NCBI GenBank assembly: GCA_947184155.2
Contig: CAMXCT020002688.1
Span: 1-64,000, forward strand
Source: Cladocopium goreaui
Lineage: Eukaryota; Sar; Dinophyceae; Suessiales; Symbiodiniaceae
Direction: 5' to 3'
Length of the DNA: 64,000 nucleotides
A program made the position numbers and the translations under genes. The notes beneath the pieces are model-generated. The model was given only the letters and a program-made list of their open reading frames with translations. It ran no database searches and had not been told where the DNA came from. How positions within the stretch are numbered: the stretch's first letter is position 1; the number at the start of each line of letters is the position of its first letter. Positions 50,692 to 60,223 of this stretch are shown one piece after another.

Positions 50692-50890
50692 TGAAGAGGG
50701 GCCCTAGCGTCTACTTCAAGATCAGCTAAGGCGTCTTCCCCAATGACAGCACTCTTTTACTCAGCCTGTTGCCGGTCAGTGCTCTGTCTACAGGGTTACT
50801 CTATATACCTCTTGAGCCTTGAGGGGCGCATATAAATGTGCTCAATACTCATGCATGTACCTCTGTAGGTATTAGGTCTAAACAAAAACA
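50692..50890 (-). repeat. 5' LTR of element 3
   Basis: 199 bp. The minus strand begins TGTTTTTGTTTAGACC and ends GGGCCCCTCTTCA. It differs from the other copy at a handful of positions. Confidence 0.93.
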
Positions 50891-50909
50891 AGGGCGCAGC
50901 GCCTCCCCC

Positions 50910-51111
50910 TGTTACTTATTTTGTTTTACGTGTCTACACAATGCTTTCATGCACGTTGACATGTACACATAATTCATTCTGTTTCATGCGCACTCCGCAT
51001 GGCTCAAGATTACTGCAAGCCCGCGTGTAAAAAGATTGCAGCCGCCACTGTAGTGACCGCAGGTGTTTAGATAGATTCCAGGGCTCCCTTAATACGGGGA
51101 AAGCTATCTCA
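50910..51111 (+). repeat. 5' LTR of element 4
   Basis: 202 bp, beginning TGTTACTTATTTTG and ending GGGAAAGCTATCTCA. Confidence 0.94.
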
Positions 51112-51114
51112 AAG

Positions 51115-51126
51115 TGGTAGCGGAGC
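51115..51126 (+). promoter_or_regulatory. tRNA primer-binding site of element 4
   Basis: TGGTAGCGGAGC three bases after the 5' LTR; identical to those of elements 2 and 3. Confidence 0.75.
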
Positions 51127-51234
51127 CTGTGCCTTCGCCAAGTCTAGATTCGTGTGCCGAACTGTTGTTCTCTGCATACGCTCCGTGTATCGGACTTGCG
51201 GAGGCAACCTGTAGGTCAAGTTAGAGTAGCTGCC

Positions 51235-52234
51235 ATGGTCTTAATCCACAACATGGATTCAGATGAAGAACAACTCCAGATTGTTTCTTATGAAGAGCCG
51301 GAAGCATATGCCGCCACCAGTCATTCCAAAAACCGGATGGGCATCAAAATGACCACCCCAATTTGATGGCCAATCAAGCTGGTTTGAATATGAAGATTTA
51401 ATTGATGACTGGTTAGGGATCACAACATTGGATGCAGATAAGCACGGACCATCATTAAAGAATGCCCTCATTGGTTCTGCTTCTTTTTATAAGTCGATGC
51501 TTGACAATGCCCTACTCCGAGATCCGGATCGTGGCCTCGCCCATTTTAAGGACACATTGAGACCATACTTCGTGAAGGGAGTAAATCATGTGTTTCTTTG
51601 GCGATTCCTCCAGATGTTTCGCACATACCGAGGCCAGAGTGAATTCGTGCACTGGATAGGGCGATTTGAGATCGCACAGAAGCGTTTGTTGGCTTCTTGG
51701 TCCGATCTGCTAGACATATCCGATCTTCCCGAAGCAGGCTCTCCGGCATTTACGGCAGCACTCACTGATGAGCAAAGACTGCAATATAATCAGATTGTGA
51801 CAGATGAAGATAAGCTAGCTTACCAACAAGAGCTTCGCGAACAAACCATCACAAACAGAAGGACCAGACATGCACAGCAGTTTCCGTTGTCAGACAATTT
51901 GATGTCACTGATTTTTCTAGTTCAAGCAGACCTCAACGAGCAACAACGTGAGCGTTTTGTCTCGTCAATGAACATCCGTCAGATTGCAATGCCTCAGTAT
52001 ACCTATCTCCAAGTGAAGCAGCTGTTCTTAGAACTTTTTGCCGTTTCTCGCACAGGTGTTGCCGACCCAAACATCACGCACCGCAAGCGGTCCAACTTCT
52101 ACGTCATCGAGGAAGGAGAGACCGAAGAAGGTGAGTACGGATTTTGGGTCTTTGATGAAGAGATGGGTGAAGAAGGTTTCACAGGTCTGTACACAGAGAA
52201 CGAGTTCTGGGTTCTAGGCGCCAAGGGTTCATAA
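51235..52234 (+). pseudogene. element 4 Gag (frame change near its start)
   Basis: An ATG at 51235 (or 51253, MDSDEEQLQIVSYEEPEAY) opens a frame that stops after MTTPI. One base away, the frame continues with PPQFDGQSSWFEYEDLIDDW and then the Gag core (SLKNALIGSASFYKSML, TLRPYFVKGVNHVFLWRFL), clearly related to ORF1 of element 3. The C-terminal half (FPLSDNLMSLIFLVQADL, EEGEYGFWVFDEEMGEEGF) has no recognised domain. It ends at a TAA at 52232; the same frame remains open beyond it. Confidence 0.75.
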
Positions 52235-53431
52235 TCTAAGCGCCGTATCTACGGCAGGTCCTTCAAGAAAGGTCGGCCAAAAGGTTATGGGAAGAAAGGA
52301 GGAAAAAGATCAAGACCCGGCTTCCGTCCGAGGTCAAAAGGAAAAGGTTTTGCAGCATGGGACGATGACCAGCAAGACACAGCTTTCTGGGGAAAAGGAA
52401 AAAGTAAAGGAAAAGGCAAAAAGGGCAAGAAAGGAATGATGAAAGGAAAGGATGCTTTCAAAGGAATGCCTTCATGGAAAGGAAAGGGCAAAAGTGATGC
52501 CAAGAACAAAGGAGGAAACAATCCATTTTTGTCACAACCTCCACAAGCAAATGTAGCACAGCCTGCAACATCTAGTGCGTCACAAGCCCCTGAAAAACAA
52601 GAAACAGCCCATGCCGAAGAAAGCTGGAGTTATGACTATGACACCTATTGGACAGATGACTGGTCAGGTTATGAATCCTACTATGGATATGATGGAGATT
52701 ACTCCCAAGGTGATTGGTACAATTGGTCTTACCTTGCTTCCGCTGAGGAACTGACCGAATCCGAGGACAAGCAGTCAGAAAGTGTAGACGTCATTTCTGA
52801 GGACGGACAGACCGACAAGATCAACCGGTTCTGTTTTTCGGCCATTTGCTTGTTCCGATTTTTCGGACACGAACTTGTAGAAGCTTTCGCATTCGTGCTT
52901 CTGTTCGTGTCTCTGATGTACCAGTGCTTTTCAGATTTGAACAGGTTCCTATTTAAGAGCATCCGCCAAGTTGAGAAGAGTGTTTCTACCGAAATCGGTG
53001 ACCAGCATTCGCTCCAGCCGCACACATGCCCGCTCAATTCCGTCTTTACGGAAGAGTGTGTATTTCTCAATTATGATCATGGTGCCCAACAAGCATGGCT
53101 TTGTGAATATGTAGATTTAGGTTCTCATCCGACTTATGTCATCCTTGATTCAGGTTGCACTCGAGCCATGGGATCCCGCTTTGCCATTGATCGCCTTGTA
53201 CAGGCTTGCCAACAGCATCCGAAGCGTGACCACATATGGTTTTCTAAGCAACCTTGTTCAAGTAAGTTTTCATTTGCCAATGGAGAACAATCTACTGTCA
53301 AAGAAAGATTAGTGATTCATTTTCGCAATGATCGTGCACAAACTGGTTGGATTACAACATGCGTTGACATCCTGGACAAAGGTAAGGTTCCTATCCTCTT
53401 TCAGTTGAACAAATGCGGAACCTTCGCATGA
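52235..53431 (+). CDS. element 4 Lys/Gly-rich region, membrane segment and protease start
   Basis: In the Gag frame beyond the TAA: a highly basic region (KSKGKGKKGKKGMMKGK) with no zinc knuckle, an aromatic low-complexity part (YDYDTYWTDDWSGYESYYGY), a hydrophobic segment (AFAFVLLFVSLMYQCF) and an aspartic protease start (YVILDSGCTRAMGSRFAI). The protease's last part (MRNLRM) is one base out of frame near 53400. RNA binding by the basic region and polyprotein cleavage by the protease are the expected roles. The membrane-like segment between them is unusual. Confidence 0.75.
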   Translation, partial: SKRRIYGRSFKKGRPKGYGKKGGKRSRPGFRPRSKGKGFAAWDDDQQDTAFWGKGKSKGKGKKGKKGMMKGKDAFKGMPSWKGKGKSDAKNKGGNNPFLSQPPQANVAQPATSSASQAPEKQETAHAEESWSYDYDTYWTDDWSGYESYYGYDGDYSQGDWYNWSYLASAEELTESEDKQSESVDVISEDGQTDKINRFCFSAICLFRFFGHELVEAFAFVLLFVSLMYQCFSDLNRFLFKSIRQVEKSVSTEIGDQHSLQPHTCPLNSVFTEECVFLNYDHGAQQAWLCEYVDLGSHPTYVILDSGCTRAMGSRFAIDRLVQACQQHPKRDHIWFSKQPCSSKFSFANGEQSTVKERLVIHFRNDRAQTGWITTCVDILDKGKVPILFQLNKCGTFA

Positions 53432-55491
53432 ACATAGAACATACTCCTGTAGGTGAGTTCATGACATGTCCACTTTTCGGAATGCAACGCACCGCATTAG
53501 CGGTCAGCACATCCAACCATCCAGTCCTTGACATTATGGCGCTTGCTACTTCCAGTTGGAAACCGATGTACAGCTTTCAGTCCGAAGACATCACATGCCC
53601 AGCATGCAATGGTAAACATCGTCCACACACAAACAAAGAAGGTTGCAAGAAATTTAAGGGATCAGAGCCAAAATCAGCACAAGTGCCGAAACCGGCCAAG
53701 TCTGATTCCAAGAAAAATGTCAAGAAGGTAATTCAGCCTGATAGCAAGTTAGATGTACCAGTTCAACCTTTTGATCCTGATGAAGAGCCAATGGTGGCCT
53801 CTGGACCAAGTTCCGGTTCAAAGGACGGAGTCCCAAGACGTCGGGAACCCCAGATTGAAGAAGAACCCGAGGTCAAACCGGAACCAAAGGTTGAAGTAAA
53901 ACTTGAAGAGAAGAAGGAACCGTCACCTAAAGGAACATTGTCACTAGCTCTTCAGAGAATTCATGACAAGCTTCAATCACCAACTGAACTTCTCAAATTA
54001 CATTTGAAGCATTTTCACATGACTACTGAACAATTCAAGAGAAGAACATCAGCTCTGAAGTTGCCAAAAGAAATTTATGACAAGTTTGACCAGATCACAA
54101 AATCATGTGACACATGTTCAAAGGCCAAAATTGCACCCTCGAGAACTAAGGTTTCAGGAATTCGAAGTGAAGTCTTTGGTGAACTTACTTTCATTGATCA
54201 TGGAGAAGTTCCTATCAATCCTCAGTCAAAACTTCAATTCCTACTTATGTATGATGGTGCAACTTCTTTGACTACCGCTTTTGTAGTTCAGAATAGGTCT
54301 GATACGGTGACGATATCTCATCTTCAAGAGTACTTTGAAACTTATCAGCTGAATCCCAAATACATTGTTGCCGATCAAGCTTTTATGGGCACTGAAATGG
54401 AGAGCTACTATAACAGGCATAACATCCGGCCAATCTCTCTACGACCAGGTACACCTTGGCCAAACCGAGCTGAGGCAGCCATTCGCATGTTTAAGAAACA
54501 GGTCTCATTGATGCTAATTTCCTTGAAAGACGATCCTTTGCTTGCCAACATTACTTACAAACAGTTGTTGAGACAAGCCTGCATTTCAAGGAATACCATG
54601 GTAACACATGGTGGTGTTACTCCAATTGAATTAGCATTTGGAAGAAGACCTGCCGACATTACGGCGATTGAGCTCATGAATCCAGCACAGCTCACAACTG
54701 AGGCCCCTGCTCCTGAGAGACAGATTGAAGCACTAAGGTCGCTGGCGATGCGAAAGTTTCTAAGAGACATTGCAAGTAAACTCCAACTTAGTGATGGACC
54801 ATACTTTCCAGGTGATAAAGTTTACTATTGGACCGAGGACAAATCAAAAATCAAATCAGACGGTTCACATGGAGGAAAATGGGTAAAAGGAAAGTTGGTT
54901 TCAGTAGGTGGTAGCATGGTAGGAGTTGACTTAGGAACCAGAATTGTGAAGGTCAACATCAGCAAGATCAGAAAGGATCACAACCCGATCGAAGATGTCG
55001 ATGTACCTCTTGATCCTGCCACACTTGCCAGTGCCGAATTTTCGGCCAAAGATGCCTGTACAGCAACATCGAAGTCCACATGTAGAACCGATGACTTTGC
55101 CAATAAAATCATGCAGCATGATGCCTCTCAGACAGGTCCGGAAGGCATCCAGTATGGTAATTATGCCTGGGAACCAACTACTGCAGGAAAGATAGATTTC
55201 TTAGAGATGTTTAGTGGTTCCGCCAAGCTTAGCCAGTCGGCAGCCATGCAAGGACTTCGAGTTGGTGCTCCAATAGATTTGAGAACAGGTTACGATTTGC
55301 TCACTGCCGAAGGTCGGCGAAAGGCAATGGAAGTCATTGAGCGACAACAGCCAAAGATCATCCACATGGCACCTGTTTGTGGACCATGGAGTCAAATGCA
55401 GGACGTTAATGATCCATCAGATACTTATCAGAAAAGGAAAAGGTATCTTCCCATGGTAGAATTTTGTGCCAGTCGCTCTTTATCAGATTGA
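53413..55491 (+). CDS. element 4 protease end, integrase and first half of methyltransferase-like domain
   Basis: A 692-codon frame. It begins with the protease tail (MRNLRMNIEHTPVGEF) and a CPACNGKH...GCKKF zinc-like site, then an acidic linker. The pre-integrase zinc site is LKHFHM...CDTCSKAK. The integrase core shows LTFIDHGEV, YIVADQAFMGTEME and WPNRAEAAIRMFK (D, D and E), followed by a C-terminal SH3-like part (GDKVYYWTE, GKWVKGKLVSVG). The end is methyltransferase-like: FLEMFSGSAKLSQSAAMQG (SAM-binding motif I pattern) and MAPVCGPWSQMQ in place of the PC motif. It stops by a one-base shift, and the domain continues in the next frame. Integrase inserts the element; the methyltransferase-like part is probably degenerate. 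Confidence 0.87.
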   Translation: MRNLRMNIEHTPVGEFMTCPLFGMQRTALAVSTSNHPVLDIMALATSSWKPMYSFQSEDITCPACNGKHRPHTNKEGCKKFKGSEPKSAQVPKPAKSDSKKNVKKVIQPDSKLDVPVQPFDPDEEPMVASGPSSGSKDGVPRRREPQIEEEPEVKPEPKVEVKLEEKKEPSPKGTLSLALQRIHDKLQSPTELLKLHLKHFHMTTEQFKRRTSALKLPKEIYDKFDQITKSCDTCSKAKIAPSRTKVSGIRSEVFGELTFIDHGEVPINPQSKLQFLLMYDGATSLTTAFVVQNRSDTVTISHLQEYFETYQLNPKYIVADQAFMGTEMESYYNRHNIRPISLRPGTPWPNRAEAAIRMFKKQVSLMLISLKDDPLLANITYKQLLRQACISRNTMVTHGGVTPIELAFGRRPADITAIELMNPAQLTTEAPAPERQIEALRSLAMRKFLRDIASKLQLSDGPYFPGDKVYYWTEDKSKIKSDGSHGGKWVKGKLVSVGGSMVGVDLGTRIVKVNISKIRKDHNPIEDVDVPLDPATLASAEFSAKDACTATSKSTCRTDDFANKIMQHDASQTGPEGIQYGNYAWEPTTAGKIDFLEMFSGSAKLSQSAAMQGLRVGAPIDLRTGYDLLTAEGRRKAMEVIERQQPKIIHMAPVCGPWSQMQDVNDPSDTYQKRKRYLPMVEFCASRSLSD

Positions 55492-56626
55492 ACATGGTAG
55501 ATATTTTATCATTGAAAATCCTGCGACTTCCAAAATTTGGTTTACCAAATGCTTTCATCGCCTTCTCATGAAGCATGCCGTAACCTATGGGACATTAGAT
55601 ATGTGCGCTTTTGGTATGAGAGACCCAAATGGATATTACTACTACAAACCAACATCTTTACTTCACAACTTTCCTGATGGTGTCTTGAATCCAATTTTCA
55701 AGAGATGTAGTAGCAAATCCAAGAAGGATCCAACTCATTATCATCAACCATTGGAAGGTAGTGCTCCTGGTTATGGATCAAGAACAAAGTTGGCACAAGT
55801 TTATCCATACAGATTCTGTAGCACTTTGATCAGATGCATCCTTCCGCTTGGAAATCCAAGGGCTCTCTATCCATCGCAGTTGTCACTTGCTGTAGACCTG
55901 CTGGAAGATTTGGATCTCAATGAATTGCGAGGAGTGCAAAATCAGCTTGCCGCACTTACGGCATCAGAGCATCCTGTGTTGGCAACTGACTTGTACGAAC
56001 AGGGTCTTCCAGTACGCGACTACTACACGAAACGCTTGCTCAACCGCATTAATGCTCTACCCGCTGGTAATGTTTATCATCCTGTTCAGATCGAAGCACA
56101 ACAAGATGTTTCACACGTCAGACAGATGTATCTAAGTACGTCCATGTTTGACAACGCAGTCATTTTTCGTGGTAGTTTTCAGTCCTTACGCGTTGAATAC
56201 CGCCACACTCACGGCGTACTCTTACTTTGGAAGAAGAAGGATACGTCTCATGTTTTTCTGCGAGTACATCCTAGAGATTTGTCGCAGTTGATTGCTAGCC
56301 ATTGGTCAGCAATCTTGTTTTGGAACAATGATGGAAGTATTCCTACAGATAATACCGACGACACTCCTGAACAGAACACCAACATCGACCCTCCACCGGG
56401 TCTTCCACCTCAGCAGAACAACAACCAAGAAGATGATGACAATCCGCCTGAACCATGTAACACTCCACCTTCATCACCACACCTTCCAGACGTTCCTATG
56501 CCTGATGAACCGCATACGCCGCATCCCGGCTTTCCTCCTGATGATGATCATTTTCATACACCATTCCATTCACCACCACGACCAAGTGATGATACACCAG
56601 ACGGATTGCCCGGCCTGGAGCCGTAG
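55466..56626 (+). CDS. element 4 second half of methyltransferase-like domain and Pro-rich region
   Basis: The overlapping frame continues the domain with YQIEHGRYFIIENPATSKIW (the ENP motif of C5-methyltransferases) and MCAFGMRDPNGYYYYKPTS. Next come RALYPSQLSLAVDLLEDLDL and a region of unknown nature (VRQMYLSTSMFDNAVIFRGS, GVLLLWKKKDTSHVFLRV), then an acidic Pro/His-rich tail. This is where a copia reverse transcriptase would be expected, and I see no such motif. Confidence 0.72.
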   Translation: MPVALYQIEHGRYFIIENPATSKIWFTKCFHRLLMKHAVTYGTLDMCAFGMRDPNGYYYYKPTSLLHNFPDGVLNPIFKRCSSKSKKDPTHYHQPLEGSAPGYGSRTKLAQVYPYRFCSTLIRCILPLGNPRALYPSQLSLAVDLLEDLDLNELRGVQNQLAALTASEHPVLATDLYEQGLPVRDYYTKRLLNRINALPAGNVYHPVQIEAQQDVSHVRQMYLSTSMFDNAVIFRGSFQSLRVEYRHTHGVLLLWKKKDTSHVFLRVHPRDLSQLIASHWSAILFWNNDGSIPTDNTDDTPEQNTNIDPPPGLPPQQNNNQEDDDNPPEPCNTPPSSPHLPDVPMPDEPHTPHPGFPPDDDHFHTPFHSPPRPSDDTPDGLPGLEP

Positions 56627-56631
56627 CTGGT

Positions 56632-57303
56632 TTGAATCCTGTTATTACCCACAATCGTTATGTTCTGACCGATCAAACCATACCGTTTAGCAGGTTCTGT
56701 GGCGTTTGGTCTTTTGTTGATCGTGCTTGGCTCGATGTTCCGGAACCGGCAGAACTTAAAAGAATGAATGATTATGATTCTGATATTGATATTGCAATGC
56801 ATGTTTGTCACCATCACTTGTACTGGGAAAAGAAGAATGAAAATGACAATGATGGTATTACCTGGACTCGTTCCGAATATGTGGACTATGTTGCAGAACA
56901 AACTGATAATATTCCTGTGGCAACCAAATTTCTTGAATGTTTTCGACAAGCCACAACAGGTCCTACCAGACCCGTTCGTCAGGTCGCAACTCCTAATAAC
57001 CAACCGAGAGGACCGCCAGAGACTGACGACGATAAAAAGATTAACGCTCTCAGAGAGGAAATCTCTCAAAGATTTAAAAAGCACCTTGAAAAAGCGAAGA
57101 ACCAGGAGGTGTCCTCAGCCTCAGAGAGCGAGGCCCCAAAAAGAAAAATTCAGTCCAAACCAATGCCAAAGAAGCAGAAAAGTACCGCAGGGACGGTCGA
57201 ATCTGCAGGAGAATCCGACACCGATCCTGCCGCCTCTGCGGCGTCAACATCCGCCAGATCTCCGTGGGGACACAGACGTGCAGTAGTTCGGTCTGCGGCA
57301 TGA
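56632..57303 (+). CDS. element 4 ORF of unknown function
   Basis: A 223-codon frame immediately after the previous stop, in another frame. It has an N-terminal part with RFCGVWSFVDRAWLDVPEPA and HVCHHHLYWEKKN, then a charged region ending in basic, Ser-rich sequence (APKRKIQSKPMPKKQKS). It may be a linker of the same polyprotein. No domain recognised. Confidence 0.5.
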   Translation: MNPVITHNRYVLTDQTIPFSRFCGVWSFVDRAWLDVPEPAELKRMNDYDSDIDIAMHVCHHHLYWEKKNENDNDGITWTRSEYVDYVAEQTDNIPVATKFLECFRQATTGPTRPVRQVATPNNQPRGPPETDDDKKINALREEISQRFKKHLEKAKNQEVSSASESEAPKRKIQSKPMPKKQKSTAGTVESAGESDTDPAASAASTSARSPWGHRRAVVRSAA

Positions 57304-57346
57304 CGAGAAACGTCTACGCAAGCAAAAGAGCTCTTCAAAGACGCGG

Positions 57347-58448
57347 ATGCCGCGCAGAAGTTTTACTCCAAGTTTAAAAACGAGACCGAAGAAATTGCGT
57401 GGTTCCAGCTTGGCATGTGATCATAATATTATTAATTATTCATCTGAACTTTCATCTGATTTTTTGCCTGACAGTATCAGTTCCAATAAGTCACCTTTCG
57501 ATATCGGAGTTCTTATTGATGCCGTTTTAGCTGAATCCTCATATTTTGGAGCCACAAGATTGGAACATGCACAGACCCGGCAGGAAAATTTTCAAGACCT
57601 TATCCAGCATTTGCGGGAAGGTCGGTCCCTGGGCAATACATACCTGCAGAGCTTTGCCAGGCATGGCATTGAACAATTCGATTATACAGGATTCATCTAC
57701 CGCATGGACGGTGCGAATCGTGTCCCGACTCTGCAGGAGCATTATATTGATGCTCAGGATGAGACGCCTCTGCCCATTTGGCGTCCAATGGTTTATTTTA
57801 AATATCCAGCAGGTCCTGAACTCACTGAAGCTGAAATTCTCCGTTTACTGGAACTTTTCAGGCCGTGTCTCCTCGGAAAACGAGCAGCCCAAGGTGTTGT
57901 CAAGCGCACCAAGGAGAACATCCATGAATTCCAGAGAGACACATACCAGCTTGGCATTTTAACCCTGAATCTTGGTCACATCAACCGTGTTCCGTATATC
58001 GGAGGTAGTTCCAAGTTTAGTTTCCAAAATGGGTCAGGACCGACATCAATCACAGAGCTCTTCCACATCTGGTATTCCGCAATGCGGCTCATATTGTTTG
58101 TTTATGTGAAGCTTCCGACAAATACAGAGGAATTGCCATTCACCGAGAACTTGCAAAGGAATATGGAATGATCGGCATGGTAGTTCACCCTGCAATTAAC
58201 TCTCAATCACTTGCTGTTTTTATTCGCGGTGACCACTATGTCGGCTCGTTTATTGAGCTTCTCGGACATCACCAACACGAGACCGAAAACAAGTCTAGTC
58301 CGTTCTGAATCCTCCACGGAGCGATTTCCGCCTTTGTCATGGTGAAAATACTTCAGGTGAATTTGTAAGTCCGTCTGCCGGAGTCCGAGTTCCAAGGCCT
58401 GATGGTGAGAAAAATGTTGAAACCGCCGTCAAAGATCATTGCCGACCA
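57347..58448 (+). pseudogene. element 4 EEP-type nuclease, N-terminal part (broken frames)
   Basis: The first frame (57347-58171) has a helical region (YFGATRLEHAQTRQENFQDL) and ends in the first EEP strand, LGILTLNLGHINRV. A one-base change near 58070 gives RNAAHIVCLCEASD, the catalytic Glu motif (pattern DIVCLQE), then KYRGIAIHRELAKEYGM and LAVFIRGDHYVGS. At least one more frame change precedes 58380. Together with the following ORF this forms an EEP domain like that of element 3 ORF3. Confidence 0.65.
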
Positions 58449-60011
58449 TTGGCCACAACTTTAGATTTTCAGGACCACTCCATCTGCGAGATTGACGGTG
58501 ACCTCAGTGTAACGAGCGCCGAAGTTTGTGAAGTCGATCCCGGCGCAGACACGCATGACGTGCGACGCCTTCTCCTGGCTGAAGTCCGCGTTGCGGTGTT
58601 TCACATTTCGTCATATGCTTGGACCAACGCTTATCAGGAGACCTGCCAGAAATGGCTTAGTTTTGTTGCCAGTTGTGTCGAGCACCAATGCGATTTTCTT
58701 ACAGGAGATGGCAACCTTTTTGCTCAACGTAGTTTCAAGTCTGATGACCATTCCGATTTTCGGACCTGCATCATGATTGACATTCTTGAACGATTTCTCC
58801 AACAGATCAATTTGCATCGCAGTCCGATCAACCGCATTACGTATAACGTAGTTTCTTCGACCACTGCTACCGAATATATCAGAAGTATGGAAAATAATGA
58901 TGGTGATTGTGATTCAATGATTTTAATTTCTCTTTGTTATGGAAAGCAGACCGCTGTTACGGAAGCTCGTGCCAAGGAAGATTCCGCTTCTGCGGATGGA
59001 TATGCTGGATCAGCTTTTTCAGACGAAGTTTTACTTAATGATGTTGAACAGTTAAAGCATTTGTTACCATACGATATGGGTGTCGCAGAGAAGGACTGTG
59101 CATGGCACTCGCCTTTGTTAACTTTTGTACAGTGGAAAGCACTCAAAAATATGCGCATCAGAACACAAAAATCTGAGGACAGAAGAAGAGAGCGCTGGGT
59201 GCAGAAAAATGAAAGATATAAAGATAATCGCGAAGATTCCAGAGCAGAACGTCGCGAAAGAAAGGATAGTGTTCCGCCTTTGCGGAGAGATACCTTTCGA
59301 AATGTTGGTGAGCAAAGATCTCGTTCCGCCAGCCGGGCCAGAAGCAAGGATCCAACAACACGCACTCCACAGCCGCCACCTGCGCCTGTGAGATCACCAG
59401 TAACACCACCAAAAACACCATCAGCACCTCCAACAAAGATACGTTACAAGGCTGCACCTGTATCCCTCAATCCAGCACCAACTTCAACTTCAAATGTTAA
59501 ACCACCAATCAAGGCACCGCCAGTTGCTCCACCAGCACCGCCTGCTCGGTCTGCAAGATCTGCAAGATCTCCTAGCAACGACCCGATTTTTAATCCGTCT
59601 AGGATAATTGGAGCCAAAAGACCACCGTGGCGCGAGAGGTCGCAAACTCCAGATTCAAGAACCACACGTAAGCGACCATATGATATTCCAGAGCCACCGG
59701 CGCCACCACCTCGCATGACGGGTTCGCAATGGCTGGACCAAGGCCATCAAGGAGCATCATGGCTAGACCAAGGCCATCAAGGAGCATCATCCAGCTCCTC
59801 AGGATACCGAGATTACGGTTATTCATACAATCAACCATCATACTACAGATCGAATCCTCGCACCAGCAGTGTAGAATATGTTCCTGGATATACCGTTCCA
59901 AGACAGAGATGGATTCAAAAAATACGATGGTTCCTGGTTGGATATGATTCCACAGACTCCAGATCAATCGATCTTTTTCCATCAATCAGGAGAATTGAGA
60001 AGAAGAAATGA
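58449..60011 (+). CDS. element 4 EEP-type nuclease, C-terminal part, with basic/Pro-rich tail
   Basis: A 520-codon frame; the first codon shown is TTG, so it is a continuation rather than a start. It contains LLAEVRVAVFHISSYAW (central strands), CDFLTGDGNLFAQ (GDxN motif) and CIMIDILERFLQQIN, then a charged coil (RRRERWVQKNERYKDNRED), an Arg/Ser stretch and a long Pro/Ala-rich region (TPQPPPAPVRSPVTPPKTP). A tail has a duplicated WLDQGHQGAS unit and aromatic residues. The tail looks like an RNA-binding, unstructured extension. Only about 210 bases separate it from the 3' LTR. Confidence 0.68.
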   Translation: MATTLDFQDHSICEIDGDLSVTSAEVCEVDPGADTHDVRRLLLAEVRVAVFHISSYAWTNAYQETCQKWLSFVASCVEHQCDFLTGDGNLFAQRSFKSDDHSDFRTCIMIDILERFLQQINLHRSPINRITYNVVSSTTATEYIRSMENNDGDCDSMILISLCYGKQTAVTEARAKEDSASADGYAGSAFSDEVLLNDVEQLKHLLPYDMGVAEKDCAWHSPLLTFVQWKALKNMRIRTQKSEDRRRERWVQKNERYKDNREDSRAERRERKDSVPPLRRDTFRNVGEQRSRSASRARSKDPTTRTPQPPPAPVRSPVTPPKTPSAPPTKIRYKAAPVSLNPAPTSTSNVKPPIKAPPVAPPAPPARSARSARSPSNDPIFNPSRIIGAKRPPWRERSQTPDSRTTRKRPYDIPEPPAPPPRMTGSQWLDQGHQGASWLDQGHQGASSSSSGYRDYGYSYNQPSYYRSNPRTSSVEYVPGYTVPRQRWIQKIRWFLVGYDSTDSRSIDLFPSIRRIEKKK

Positions 60012-60223
60012 AATGAATTTCTATGGATGCACTTTCTCGATGGGACTGTAAGTCCTTCCAAATGCATATGTGCCGCTTTTGCGGCCAGCCAGCCTGTAGC
60101 TTTGAGTAGCTTTTTGTACAGTTTTGATTTTGTCTTCGGACTCGTTTCACAGCAGATCACAAGCTGAGCGCTTCTTGTGAAAGACAGTAGCATGTTGCGA
60201 CACGAAGAAAATTTGTGTCTGTT

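Larger units (their letters stand above)
44669..50890 (-). mobile_element. element 3: compact LTR element with no visible polymerase
   Basis: LTRs of 199 bp (44669-44867 and 50692-50890) with TG...CA ends, and a perfect 5-bp target duplication AGGGC (44664-44668 and 50891-50895). The internal part holds three long minus-strand ORFs (610, 570 and 527 codons), each overlapping the next in the +1 direction. The first starts with a Gag related to that of element 4 and includes a stretch like the C-terminal half of KptA; the third resembles an EEP-type nuclease. No protease, integrase, reverse transcriptase or RNase H motif is present. It would have to be moved in trans. The ORFs are better preserved than those of elements 2, 4 and X. 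Confidence 0.88.

Noticed and set aside
51000-51020. ATGGCTCAAG in the LTR of element 4 as a spliced-leader relic
   Set aside because: Only the last nine bases or so match the leader and they occur in both LTRs; chance or LTR sequence is more likely.
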